From Cucumis sativus (Eukaryota; Streptophyta; Magnoliopsida; Cucurbitales; Cucurbitaceae): a stretch of DNA of 64,000 nt. A program made the translations under genes and the position numbers. Position 1 is the stretch's first letter; each line of letters starts with the position of its first letter. A model generated the notes under the pieces. It saw only the letters and a program-made list of their open reading frames with translations, was not told the origin of the DNA and did no database searches. The DNA is taken from contig NC_026657.2 in assembly GCF_000004075.3 (NCBI RefSeq), positions 8,804,001 to 8,868,000 of the forward strand, read 5' to 3'. Of this stretch, positions 40,664-52,275 are shown piece by piece.

Positions 40664-40697
40664 ATGGCCTCACCATCGTCTTCTTCGTCGTACTTGA
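40650..40697 (+). promoter_or_regulatory. possible short upstream ORF overlapping the RING gene start
   Basis: An ATG at 40650, 14 bp upstream and out of frame of the chosen start at 40664, opens a 15-codon frame (starts MEVIGWPHHR) that ends at TGA 40695-40697. If the transcript includes it, it would reduce initiation at 40664 or favour a downstream in-frame ATG in exon 2 (42385). Confidence 0.35.
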
Positions 40698-43600
40698 ATT
40701 CAACCTGTGCGCTTCTCGCTGTTCTGGATTTCGACGAGAAACACAACGAGGTTCGATTGTTTATTTTCTTCGTTAGGTTATATTTTGTGAGAAATTTCAA
40801 TTGGGTGTTGTTTTTTTTCGTTGAATGACGTATGCTCTGAAAATTATTTAATATGTTATTTGATTCCCCTTCCAGATTACCAGAACGTTTAGTTTTATGA
40901 CTATCTTGCCTCTGATTTTGACAAATATAATGCTGAATCAGTTGGTTTTTGAAAATCGATTAGAAATAACACACAAGATAAGAGCTGTAGTAGTTGTAGG
41001 ATGTTGTTCTCTACCCATTGTTCTTTACAAAACATGTATTTATTGTATTATTATATGCATTCTGATAGTTGAATGAAGATCGGTTTCTAGGTTTTGTAAT
41101 CGCTTTAATTTATGTCTACCATAAGAACAAGGGGTGGTAGATGGATTTCTTGCGTAGAGTTTGTGGTCGGCAGTTAATGTCTTACCATAAGAAGGGGGAG
41201 GGAACTGTAAATGATACCGTGCTATAAGGGAAATAATGTAATTTAGGTCTGTTTGGATTGAGGAGATAAAAAGTGTTTTTCTAAAAAATATTTTTATTTA
41301 AATTCTTTTGATAAGAACTGTTTAAAATACACTGAAAGTATTTCAAAAACAATTTTTAGTGGCTGCCGAACACTTCAAATTTTTTTCAAAATCTTATTTT
41401 CTTTCTTTTTTTCTTTGATATTTGTAAGTGTCTAGACTAACTTACGCTCACTTCGTCTAATCTTGCATAACAAGTGCCTTACTCTACAACATTTAGGTGT
41501 CAAGAAACTTGTAGGATTTTGGCTCAAAATAAGTTATTTTCAAAATTAGACACTTCTAAACCAAACGCACCTTACTTCCGGATTTGGTAATGATAGAAAT
41601 ACAAATTCTTACTTACTACACTCTTGTTTACTAGGAAAAGATTGACCTTCCTGAAAATGTATGCTTCAATATGATTTAAATGAGGGTAGATCAATATCAT
41701 AGAAACCTCCAATAAATACCCACATGCAACCCAACACATGTCTAAATCATGAATCCTTGCACTAGTATACCTTTCACTCTTTGAAAATTGTTGCATCAGA
41801 TTTTTTGGCCAGTATCTATAACAAGTTTGACTCTGTAGAAGTTAATCGTGAACATGGCCTTTCTTGTAGTGGCAACTTTTGCAGTTTACTGTTATTTGTT
41901 GATTTGGGCTGCCAACTTTGGGTTTGTTTTGAGTCAATAATTGGTTTAATTTTCTTTCACAATCAAGACCAACCATGGGCTGATTTTTGTTTCTGTTGTA
42001 TCTATGCTTATTTTACTTCTTTTTCTAGATGCTAAATGCTAGCCATTCCGAATTAGTGAGATGAGAGAGCACTTAGGTGTGAGCTTATTGTAACAATGAT
42101 CTTTTTATTGATATATGTTAAATCTTCCTAATATTCTCCCAACTAATGAATGCACGTTTAAATTCTTTGTATTCTGCTTTTGTTAGTAAATTTACATGTT
42201 AGTGTAGTTTTGGGAAAATCTACTAGCCTGTAATTGTCAACATGGTTTCACTACCCCTATTTCCTTTTTGTCTGTCCTTATTTTCATTTAGTCACCATTT
42301 AATTTCCAACTGTCTTTTTTTGAGTCTCCTAGTCGGGTGGTATTATAATCGACTGGCCATTGATCTTTCCCCCCAATGCAGAGCATGAAGGAGATGGACA
42401 CGGAATGGATTGTGGATGTTCCTGATACACCGGATCGGTTAGCTGCCCGACAAATTAGTGGCGGACAGTTTGTTCAGACAGAGACTGGTTCTTCTTTATC
42501 TAATCGTTTGAGAAACCCTGATTTCATGATGGAAAAGGGAATAAATGGCATGAAGGGAGTGGGGGTGCTTGCCAGTGAAAATGGACATGATTCGAGACTA
42601 GATAGGAGTTCCAAAAACATTCCTTGTGAGGATTTTAAGGGTAGTAAAAACACCATTATTCTATCACCGGGAGAGAATCCTCATGCATTGCAAAACAGTC
42701 TTTTACTTAGAAAAGGTGGAAGGGAAAAATATTCATTTCAGGGGCCAAAACGTTTTATATGCCCTCGCCGTGTGGATAAAGGGATAAATATATCTGTTGA
42801 CTCTCCTTCCAAACCCCCTCCTTGTCAAGAAAATACTGCAGTTCCACAAATGAGAGAACATGATCTCAAGTATAAACCTCAAACAGTTGATCGTCATGTG
42901 GCCAAGGATTTTAAGATTGAGAACACATCAAATGAACAGTCTGCAAGTTACATGCCAATTGCTTCAAAGAAACTCAACGTGAACATTAAAGGGAAGGAGA
43001 AGGTTGTTGAGGAATCATTCCAAGATGTTGGTTTATCCATGATTAATAGAGATGGAATTGAAAAATCCAATAACACCAACAATCGACATGAGAAGCAAGG
43101 TTTGGGTCCTCGTCAGTTTGTTAGTTCACCTAGAGCTACTGGACATAAAAGATTGGTACGGAATGGTTGTATCTCACCTCATAATATTGCAATAAGAGCA
43201 AAAAGTTTATCTGAGCAGTGTGAAAAGAGTTCTAGAGAAGTTGACAAGAGCAATTTGGGGAACATGCCATCAAGCAGTCCATCTTGTCCAATAGATATAA
43301 ATGATATAGTTGCTGAAGACAATTTTAGTAACAAAGATAAAGGAAAAGGGATTATGCGTCAACCTTCTCTATCACATGATAAGGATGATGTCAGAGTTAT
43401 TTTTTCATCTAGCAGGTAACAAACAAAGTGTCCTTACACTATGCTTTAAGATTAATTTTTTGTAGTCAGTGTTGACATGATGCTGAATTTTGTGTTTTCC
43501 TTATATTCTGACGTTGGCTGCCTATGAGGCATTGAAGTGGACATGATGACTGTTTATTTATCTCACAAATATTGCCGATTGTTTTCTAAATCTTCTTATT

Positions 43601-46600
43601 TTCTTTAAACAACCTGACAGTTGCAAGCTCTACTTTCCTTAGAATCACAAAATAATTTTGTAGACACTTTGAATCCCACTACCTTCATTGTTAAAATTTT
43701 ACTGTGTCATGGCATCTTCCATAGAATTCTTGTAAAGCTACTACTCACTGTCTCAAAGTTGTTGCATGTTGCCTTTATCATATTCTTCATATTCATTTGG
43801 ACTGTGGAAGTTCTTAGTGTCACTGTACCAGGGATTTTGAATCACATGGATTTGACTTTCACTACACTGTACGCTGTAGTGCAATGGTCTGGCATCAGCA
43901 GACTATGCAAGTCTATTCCATGTCTCCATTCAAAACACTACAGTTTTGTCATGAATGAAGACTTGGCACACTACTTTATGACTACTCCTGCCAGTGTAGG
44001 AGTCTGCATGTTAAAATGTTTTTTTTGGATTTACTGCAACTGAATGTAATTGGATATTGAACCCTATCTAAATATCAGTTAAAAAAGATATGGCATCATT
44101 TAACAACTTTAGTTGATGTCACATACTAAAATTTAGCACGGCCTTCAAAAGCTATCTGTCCTGATATCTTATTTGCTTTCAGTGACACAGGAAAGGATGT
44201 TGGAGCAAATCCAGGCAGAACTTCCAGATTAGGTACATCTGAACATTGTGAAAAAGTAGGTGTTTGGAGAAGAACACATAATCATTTGAAGAACGGGATT
44301 GTCTTGTCTAATCCATCTGGGAATTCTTTTAAGAAGATAGATAGTGTTGGAAGGCTGTCTAATGGAAAAACTGAGATTGCTATGGAGAGACAAATTCCTA
44401 GCAGGCAAGAACTCATAGCAGAAGCTGATTGTGGAGGAAGTGCTGATACGTCTCAAAGGGCTTCCCCCAAATTAGATCAGACTAATGGACCAATTCATGC
44501 GGAAAGCAAATTAAACAAAAAACAAAAGAAACATGAATCAACTTATCAAATTAATTCTTCACGCCGCATTCCAGATGTCGTGTGCCTTGGTACATCTGGG
44601 GAGTCTTCAAATTCAAGGTCAACTAGACTGAAGAGTAAAATAGTTTGTGATAATTTGAATGAAGTTATTGAGGTTGATGAGTTGTCGCCTGAAATGAGAC
44701 ACCCTGTCTCCCAGACTGGTGGTAGCTTAAATGATGACACCTCAGATGTTAGGGCAAGACAACTTGAAGCTGACGAGATTTTGGCTCGTGAACTTCAGGA
44801 ACAACTATATCAGGAGATACCTATTGGAGGAGAAGAGGTGGTTAATTCTTAGATAAGCTATGTCTATCTTTGCTTAATCAGCAACTTACCATGACGGTGT
44901 TCTTAACCCTTTTATTTTATTTTATTTTTTTTGTTTCTTCTGGCAGATTGATGAACATTTAGCCATGGCACTGCAGCAGGTGGAACATGGCCTTCTTGCA
45001 CCGTCCCGCCGGAGTCATAATGTATTATATTCTTTTTTGACTCCTTTTTTCTCTTCCTGCGATTGCAACCTCTTTGGTCTTTGGAAACATTGTCATCTGA
45101 AATTATCCAATTTCTCCATTTGATACTACAGAGATAATTCATTCTTTCTGCCTCCCCCCCAGTTGAAAACTTATTACCAATGCTTCCCCACAATGTTAAT
45201 CTATGTCTACAAAGTTACTCAACGTTTTGAGGGGGTTGGAGTGTCATTGGCATAGCTTTGAACTAATTTATGTTAAGCATTTTCCTACATTCATTTTCTT
45301 CACAGGTCTGGTGGAAAGATGGCTAACATGTTTTCTAACATAGTTTGATCTTTCTTATTCATTATTTTTGTTTTCTTTAAATTTACATGCCTGGTAAAAG
45401 ATAATTTAGCCATGCATTCTTATTTATGATGCTCCCTATTCATCTGCTATCTAAAAGATGATTAATTGTTCTGTTCAGAGTCAGAGGGGCTCGCTGGTAG
45501 CACAGGCCAATCGACGCACTCGTTCTCAATCTTTACAAAACCCATCCAATAGAACGCGAACTCGAGTAACCCACTCTGCACGAATGGCACAGATAAGGAA
45601 TCAGTTTTTTGGTGGCTCTCATAGAGTGTCCACTAGACAAAGGAATCTTAATTTTCCTATGCATATGGATTTAGATATGGTAATTCCTATAATCTTTTTT
45701 GGTGCTAGGTCGACCAGCTACTTTTTTTTCTTATTAACCAACATTTTTTTCCTGTTATATGGACAAGATATTAGATTGTTGATGGTATGATGATTGTATC
45801 TTTCCTATGGTTGTTGGTAACTTACCATGTCTAAACACTAGTAACTTGTTTTTAATACAGAGACTTGATATATTGGAAGCTCTGGAGGCTGCAGTTGGAG
45901 ATATGGATGATGTCAGAATGAATAGGGACATCTTGCATATGCAGCGTGATTTCAACGAGTAAGATTTTAATCTATTTGTAAATGATCTATAACTTAAACT
46001 TAGGTTTCCAGTTAATGTTGCTAATTTGTTTTAATATATCTTGGGTTCATTTGTTCAAATTTTTGTAATATTATTTCATCTCAATTAATATTTGATTTCA
46101 GGCAATGGGTCTTTAGAAATCTTTTAACCCCACAGGTCACAAGTTCAAGTGAGAGAGAGAGAAAGTTTTGACATTTTATTATATATATATATAGAGAGAG
46201 AGAAAGGATTGACATTTTATTATCCTTTCAGTTAGATAAAGAATACTTGGCTAGAAACTTAAAACTTAGTTATGAGGTGATAAAATGAGGAAATAAAAAA
46301 GCAAAAGGAAAAAAGAGAACTCAAAATGAAGATTTACACGTGGAACTGATATTCTCAGATATGAAATGTTAGTTATTGCTATAATGGACCAAGGAATGGG
46401 GATTTTTATTAAAAGGTGGTAGTGAAAGGTCATGTCTGAACTATGCAAAGTTCTATAAATGTAGGTGACCTGTGTGGAAATAAGGTAAAACTTCGGCAGA
46501 TGTTTACAATAGTTTGAGAAACAAAGGATTTTGTTCAAGCAGCAAGAAGCCTCAACAGAACATCCTAAGGGACTAGGGGATAAGGCATCCTCTTACCTGA

Positions 46601-47651
46601 AGGAAGGGTTACCAAAGGACCTTCCAGTCTAAGCCAAGTTAATGGTGTTTAGAGTATGGTTACAAAACAACCTACACTTCTATAATATATCAAGTCTCTG
46701 TATTCAAAGCAAGTAACCAATTGCAGCCTGTATGTTTCTTTTATAAAATACATATGGTCTCTTTAAGAAGTGCCTTAGTGGTGAGGGTTCGAGCTCTTAG
46801 ATGAAAAACTTAGTAACTTATCATCTCTTAGAACTAGTCTCCCAAGTCCTAAGTGTTCTAGTGATAAGGGTCTTGAAAGATCTGGAGCAATCCTTCTAAT
46901 TTCTGGGTTAATACTCTCAGATGGAAAAATTACCAACCTAATGTCTCTTAGAACTGGCCTTCTGTGTCCGAAGCCTGCTAAGGTGGAACATGAACATAAT
47001 TTAGAAGTAAGGAGATAGGAATTATTATGAAATGCTGCCATCCCTGGATGTTTTATATTTTGCAGTTTCTTGAAATCAAGACATTACGTTTGACCAATCA
47101 TTGTTTGTTGTTTTTTGGGATAAGAAACCCCTATGATCAGTTGTTTAAGAATTGTGACATTTTTTTCCTCATTATTTATGTCAGGAATGATTATGAAATG
47201 CTGCTATCCCTTGACGAGAACAATCACCGCCATGCTGGTGCATCTACTAACCGGATTAATAGTTTGCCACAATCTACTGTACAGGTAGGTCGCATGTCTG
47301 CCTCTCCTTTCTAGTTGCATTTTTTTTTTCTTCTTTTGATAAAAAACTCATTCTCTGAACTGCCAGATCTACTGATTTTAGCTGCTCTTGGCAATGTTTT
47401 TTCCTCTCTTCCTCAGACTGACAGCACACAAGAAGCTTGTGCAATTTGTCTGGATACGCCAACCATTGGAGATGTCATTCGCCATCTACCTTGTTTACAC
47501 AAATTTCACAAAGATGTATGCACCTTAATAAAGAAGCCCCATTCTCCTTTTCAACCCATAATCACTAATCATCTGTTTGCTGTTTCAGTGTATTGATCCA
47601 TGGCTACAGAGACGAACATCGTGCCCGGTTTGTAAGTGCTCAATCACTTGA
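40664..47651 (+). CDS. RING-H2 finger protein with long low-complexity N-terminus (probable E3 ubiquitin ligase)
   Basis: Likely RING E3 ubiquitin ligase; substrate unknown. Exons: 40664-40750, 42382-43415, 44183-44837, 44947-45021, 45479-45679, 45861-45958, 47185-47284, 47417-47515, 47589-47651; 803 residues, all in phase. The only recognised domain is the C-terminal RING-H2 at about 758-798: CAICLD...HLPCLHKFHKDCIDPWLQ...CPVC, ending 5 residues later. The first 600 residues are hydrophilic and probably disordered. They include the early EWIVDVPDTPDRLAARQ block, KRFICPRRVDKGIN, two KGKEK/KGKGI lysine stretches and PDVVCLGTSGES-type acidic hydrophobic motifs that could bind SUMO (inference). 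LEADEILARELQEQLYQEIP and EHLAMALQQVEHG look helical and UIM-like. The start is uncertain: MASPSSSS at 40664 or the exon 2 Met at 42385. Confidence 0.85.
41246..41571. mobile_element. Tourist-like MITE in intron 1 of the RING gene
   Basis: A 326-bp element with terminal inverted repeats GGTCTGTTTGG (left) and CCAAACGCACC (right, matching with two mismatches). It is flanked by a TTA target-site duplication (41243-41245 and 41572-41574). TTA/TAA duplication and GG..TGTTTGG termini are the signature of PIF/Harbinger-derived Tourist elements. The interior is AT-rich (AAAAAGTGTTTTTC..., internally palindromic with ...AAAATAAGTTATTTTC) with no coding capacity. Confidence 0.75.
46140..47000. repeat. 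repeat-rich segment of RING gene intron 6
   Basis: Holds a (GA)n-type tract with a TATATATA core at 46150-46204. It also holds an imperfect direct repeat: GCTCTTAGATGAAAAACTTA with ATCTCTTAGAACTAGTCTCC around 46793-46853, and CTCTCAGATGGAAAAATTAC with GTCTCTTAGAACTGGCCTTC around 46914-46970. Probably remnants of a dispersed element; no coding capacity recognised. Confidence 0.5.
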
Positions 47652-49633
47652 TATTGGTTGATTTCCGGGCTTATTACAAATCTGCACGCCCTCCTACATA
47701 TTTTTTTGGATGCAAGGTAAATAAGATTTATTATTTTCATTTTATTCTTCTATCTTTTGGATGCCATAACGTAACAGATACTATCATACTGAGGCGATGG
47801 TTCGTCTCCTGCCCTAGTTTGGTTTTCCTTATGCAGCATATCGCAGCGATGTTAGAAAATAAAAAGTCATATAAAGATTTTTTACTGGATGGCATTGGTT
47901 GTCATAGAACGATGCTCTCCCTCTGTATTCTCTCTAATTTTCCCTTCATCTCGTCGTATAGCTTGTTAGAATGTATTGCACTTGAGCTCGGACAGTCGGA
48001 AGCGTAAGACTTCAAAGATGCAATTCTCCATTAGGGAACAATAAAAAATTCTCAGCCTGAATGAGTGGGCATGATTTTGAATGATCTGCTGGAGAAGGTT
48101 CTTCATTATATGTATATCTTTGGCAGATTTATATAACTTTTAAGCTAAGCCATTGCCATTGAGCAAGAAAGGCTAATTATCATGTCAAATTTTTGGAATG
48201 TATTGGTGGCCATATAGCTGCTTGGAATGCCCAAAATTTAACAGGAAGCTATGCAGGTAATTTGCATAGTGTAATTGACCATTTCATTTGAAGGTGCAAC
48301 TTTGTCTGTTCTCTTTCTTTATTAGGTATAAATTTGAGAGGAAATACCTTAAAATTTTTGGTTTATATCGATTTAACCCTTCCATTAAAACGTATATTAT
48401 TGTATCAATTAAACTCCTAAATTTTAAAAGATGAATTGATTTAAACTCTAGTTATAATTTCTTTTAAGAACAGTACATGTATTTGTTTTAATTGTTTATT
48501 TTGTTTAATACACATTTACATTTGAAGAAGTGTAATTTGATATGATATTGTCAAACAAAATATGAAAGATTTGTAGATAGATATGCTTATAAAGGATGAA
48601 GATTGAATTGATACGTTTATTAGTTCAAGATCATTCTCGAGGTTAAATGTAATGATTCATCTTGAACGTTAAATCTAGGATATTCAATTTACGTCAAATC
48701 TTGGGTATATCTATATATAACATAAATTTTTTAAAGCTAGTAAATGGTTAGTTTTTGGCTTTAAATTTTAAAATATTACAATTTAATTAAAGAGATAGCT
48801 AACACTCCTACCATTTAATTAAATAGATTCTAACATTCCTACAATTGAATTAAAGAGATTTCTAACATGCCGTAAAATGATTCATGCAATTTGTTTCCTT
48901 TAGCTGCTTAGTGGGAGTATCGTACGGATCATGCGCCATTTGTTTAATCAAATATTATATTATTAGTTTAAACTTTTGGTCATAAATTTAAAGTTGAATT
49001 ACCGTTGTGGTTCTTCTATTTTCACTTCATCTTATAAATACCGTGGACTTCTTTTTTTTTTAAAAAAAATTATTTATGGATAAATTGTAAACGAGCCTTG
49101 ATAAAAAATATAATTAAATTGCTTTTGATCTCGTATCGGATTTTGATGATCAAACCATAACAGTCAATTAGTATAATAACAATGACAATAAGTGTCAAAA
49201 CTCACAATTTTTTTTTATCTTAGAACTGAATTGAGTCCAATTCTATTTATTAATAATTCTGCACTTTTTATTATTGTTTTGAACGTGAACTCATATGTCA
49301 TGCAAAACACTAGTAAATAATATCAAAAATAATATAAAGAAGCTCATTTTTCACATTACTACTAATTTATTATTTTTAGATTGGAATAAATGTGAACTTA
49401 ATTCAAAAAGTAAGAGTTAAAATTATATTCTAAAATCTAACAAAAAATAAATTTAACAAAATATAATAAAATTTTATAGAAATAAAATTTTATATAGACA
49501 TACATTAATATGTTTATGTTAGTAATATTGATATAATAATAAAAGAAATCAATAAAATTTAAAATATTTATTACATTTTATAAATATTTTAGTTAATTTT
49601 AAGGGAAAAAAATAATAAAAAGAGTGGTGCGGC
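47652..49633. other. 3' flank of the RING gene and AT-rich intergenic sequence
   Basis: The RING gene 3' UTR probably extends to about 48300. The remainder to 49620 is AT-rich (poly-T near 49050, many AATAAAAT words) and contains no plausible gene. The right end is the ERF promoter. Confidence 0.5.
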
Positions 49634-49780
49634 ATGTTGGCATCTAGAAAGAAATATTCTCCCTCCCTATTTTTTTATTCTTTGGCCCTCAAGAACTGGC
49701 AAACAGCCATCGCTCTTTTACATCCTAAAATTCAAAAAAGTTTCGTGAAAAATATCCGAATCCCTTCGAAGAACACGAAA

Positions 49781-50275
49781 ATGAGTCGAAAAATCCGCGT
49801 AATCTGCAACGACCCAGACGGAACCGATTCATCATCAAGCGAAAACGAAAGAGATGAATCAAATTCTTCAAAATCCAAACGCATAGTACGAGAAATTCAC
49901 TTCCCCCTTTTCGCTTCTTCTAACTCTTCATCTGATTCTTCAATTCATGATGAGGAAACCTCTCACACCTCTTCTCACCACACCAACAATGGCGGAAAAC
50001 CCCAACAGCTAACAAACATTAGGGTTTTGACCAAAACCCTAACGCCCGAAAGAACAACCTCCCGATATAGAGGCGTGAGGCAGAGGAAATGGGGGAGATG
50101 GGCTGCTGAAATTCGAGACCCCTTTAAGAGAGCTCGAGTTTGGCTTGGTACTTATAATACTGCTGAGGAAGCTTCTAGGGCTTACGAATCGAAGCGGCTT
50201 GAGTTTCAATCTGCCATGGCCGCTGCTCCTAAAGCTCCGACGAGGTTCAAAGGTTCTCATCTACTGGGTTATTGA
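49781..50275 (+). CDS. AP2/ERF transcription factor, group VI-L (ERF118-like)
   Basis: Single-exon ethylene-response factor, 164 residues. The N-terminal [20 protein letters not shown] matches the CRF-type motif of ERF groups VI and VI-L. The AP2 domain is at about 90-148: [62 protein letters not shown] and the ERF-type Ala/Asp pattern suggest GCC-box binding in the nucleus. AYxxKKLEF after the domain is VI-L-like rather than classical CRF. The preferred start is 49781; an in-frame ATG at 49634 would add 49 residues not typical of the family. The protein stops only 16 or so residues after the AP2 domain, unusually short for the group, so a truncated C-terminus is possible. Confidence 0.88.
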   Translation: MSRKIRVICNDPDGTDSSSSENERDESNSSKSKRIVREIHFPLFASSNSSSDSSIHDEETSHTSSHHTNNGGKPQQLTNIRVLTKTLTPERTTSRYRGVRQRKWGRWAAEIRDPFKRARVWLGTYNTAEEASRAYESKRLEFQSAMAAAPKAPTRFKGSHLLGY

Positions 50276-52275
50276 ACGTAGAATCTTTGTCCTGCGGCGG
50301 AGTTGGCGGCGGGGGGAGGAAGGGGTGGGAGAAGAACCGGCGCGACGGGAAGGGGAGAACTATTTTTCTTTTCCTTTTTTGAATGCCATGTCACCTTTCT
50401 TTTTACCGAGTTAAATGTTGCCATGTCAACTTATTGTAAAACTGAAATTTGCCACATCAGCTTATTGTAAAGCTTAGTCAGCTTGAGAGTGTATTACATT
50501 TTTCTTCTTTGTTTCGAGTTCAATGATGCTGAGTCGGAATTCGAATGACTTTGGAGATTATGAGAACTCTCACTCATTTGAAACAAAGTTGAGAGCTAAC
50601 AAATTTCTCTATAATTCTTCATATTCTTTTAATGACAAATTTATAAAATCACGCATACCTCCAAGAATAAGGTATCAACTTACCATCTTAAACATCCTCA
50701 TCGAATGACAAGTTTTAATGACAATTTTAGAAGCTTTGATCTTTGTAAATATATTATATATATCATTTGACAAATCCGTATCTTTGCACGTGAAACAATT
50801 AGTTTTTGTGATGAATAATAAGTCATTTTTCACAAATATAAACAATTTATAATAGTTACTTCTACCTAGCAAATATGTGAAACCATGTCACTTTAGTCAC
50901 TTTATGTTAAAGCACTTTAACATAAACTAAATACTTATGATACCATGATATGACAAATCAAACCAAACAAAGCATCTTATAACTATTACCAATAGAGAAA
51001 CATAATCTTGAATAAAAATCTAATTGATATCGAGAATAACCTCTTTTGATGAAACTTCTTGGGATGCATACACCTCAACCTAACCTACTCAAAGAGAACC
51101 AATATTCCAAGAGGACAAATGTTAAGCTCCTAGATCATACACAGGGAAACAAATGTTAGGCCAAACAACTTCCAAATAAACTTGAAAGCTTTGTAAAAAA
51201 TATCAAATAAGTTGTAATTGGGTTGCATAAGGGATGCCCATGAATTTCAAACTTGTCACACAACCTGTAGTTCGATTCAAAAGAGGCATAGATGACGCAA
51301 TCAAGTGAGTCCAGTAGATAAATGGAATAGTTGCAAATTTGATAATTAAATTTAAAATAATTAAGTAGATAGCAACGTTTTAAAAAAATTACAAATATAG
51401 CAAAATTTGACAAATTCTATTAATGATAGAGTTTCACTGATAGATCATGTTGTAAAAATTGATATATCACCGATAGATCATACAAATCTTCTATCAGCTA
51501 TAGTTTTGTTATATTTGTAAATTATATTCTTAATTATTAACACAAACACCAATCTATTTCTGTAATCATCCCGAAGAAAAAACATGGCAAGATAAAGATC
51601 ATTTCTGTCTCTAAACTGAAAATGTCACACGAAGAGTGAATACAATTATAAAAGAATCACAAACGTAAATTATAATTGACAAGATTAAGTCCTTCAAAGA
51701 ACCAAAGCTTGAACAAATAGTGCAACTTTCCGCCCGACTGAAAAGGTTCCAATAGTTAAAAAGAAACTTTCAATTCGCTGGTATTAAATTACAGGTTAGT
51801 CGCAACTTATTTCTGTTGAAGAATCGGAGAAGAATTGAAATGAATAGTGGAACGTTAACGAGTGCTGTGTAAAAAAGTTAGAAATTTCTCTTTTTTTTGT
51901 TCTTTTTCTTTTCAACATAAAAATCCGATTTTTGCTAATGATTATAAGAATAATTAACCTATTATCTCAATCAACAATTTGAGCAAAACGCTCAATTAAA
52001 CTTGAAAAACAAAAGCCTAAAGATCAATTCACCTGTTGAATTCAAACCAAATAACTAGCGACTAGTTTTGCAAAAGATCAACTTCGAACCCCTTTTGGAA
52101 ACAAATCAAAAGACACTAAAAAAACTCGGTGTGTCCAATATGGAAACAAGAGGGTGAGGGAAATGCTGGGATTACAACCAAATAAATAATCAAATCTTCA
52201 TTATAACTATAGCCGCCTTTTATTGAGTGATTCGTCCTTTGTCTTGCACTACTGAAAGGGCTATGAAGTTCTGTT
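50276..52275. other. intergenic region between the ERF and thiolase genes
   Basis: The ERF 3' UTR (a GC-rich patch to about 50350, then T-rich) is followed by AT-rich DNA without a recognisable gene. It contains copy B of the palindromic element at 51332-51540. The right end is the thiolase 3' UTR. Confidence 0.5.
51332..51540. mobile_element. palindromic MITE-like element, copy B
   Basis: Left arm GCAAATTTGATAATTAAATT then ACAAATATAGCAAAATTTGA; right arm ATAGTTTTGTTATATTTGTA. The interior reads GATAGATCATGTTGTAAAAA then TATCACCGATAGATCATACA. It aligns with the reverse complement of 9550-9805 along most of its length, including the flanks of the arms. Same family, opposite orientation. Confidence 0.65.

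Noticed and set aside
43621..44043. A 140-codon open frame in intron 2 of the RING gene
   Set aside because: Lies between well-supported splice sites, and its product resembles no protein I know; intronic chance frame.
46775..46805. B-box-like GGTTCGAGCTC suggesting a SINE or tRNA-derived element
   Set aside because: No properly spaced A box, no tRNA fold and no clear 3' tail; retained only as a repeat segment.
49634..49780. In-frame N-terminal extension of the ERF from an ATG at 49634
   Set aside because: The added residues look like translated leader sequence, and the family motif starts right after the ATG at 49781.
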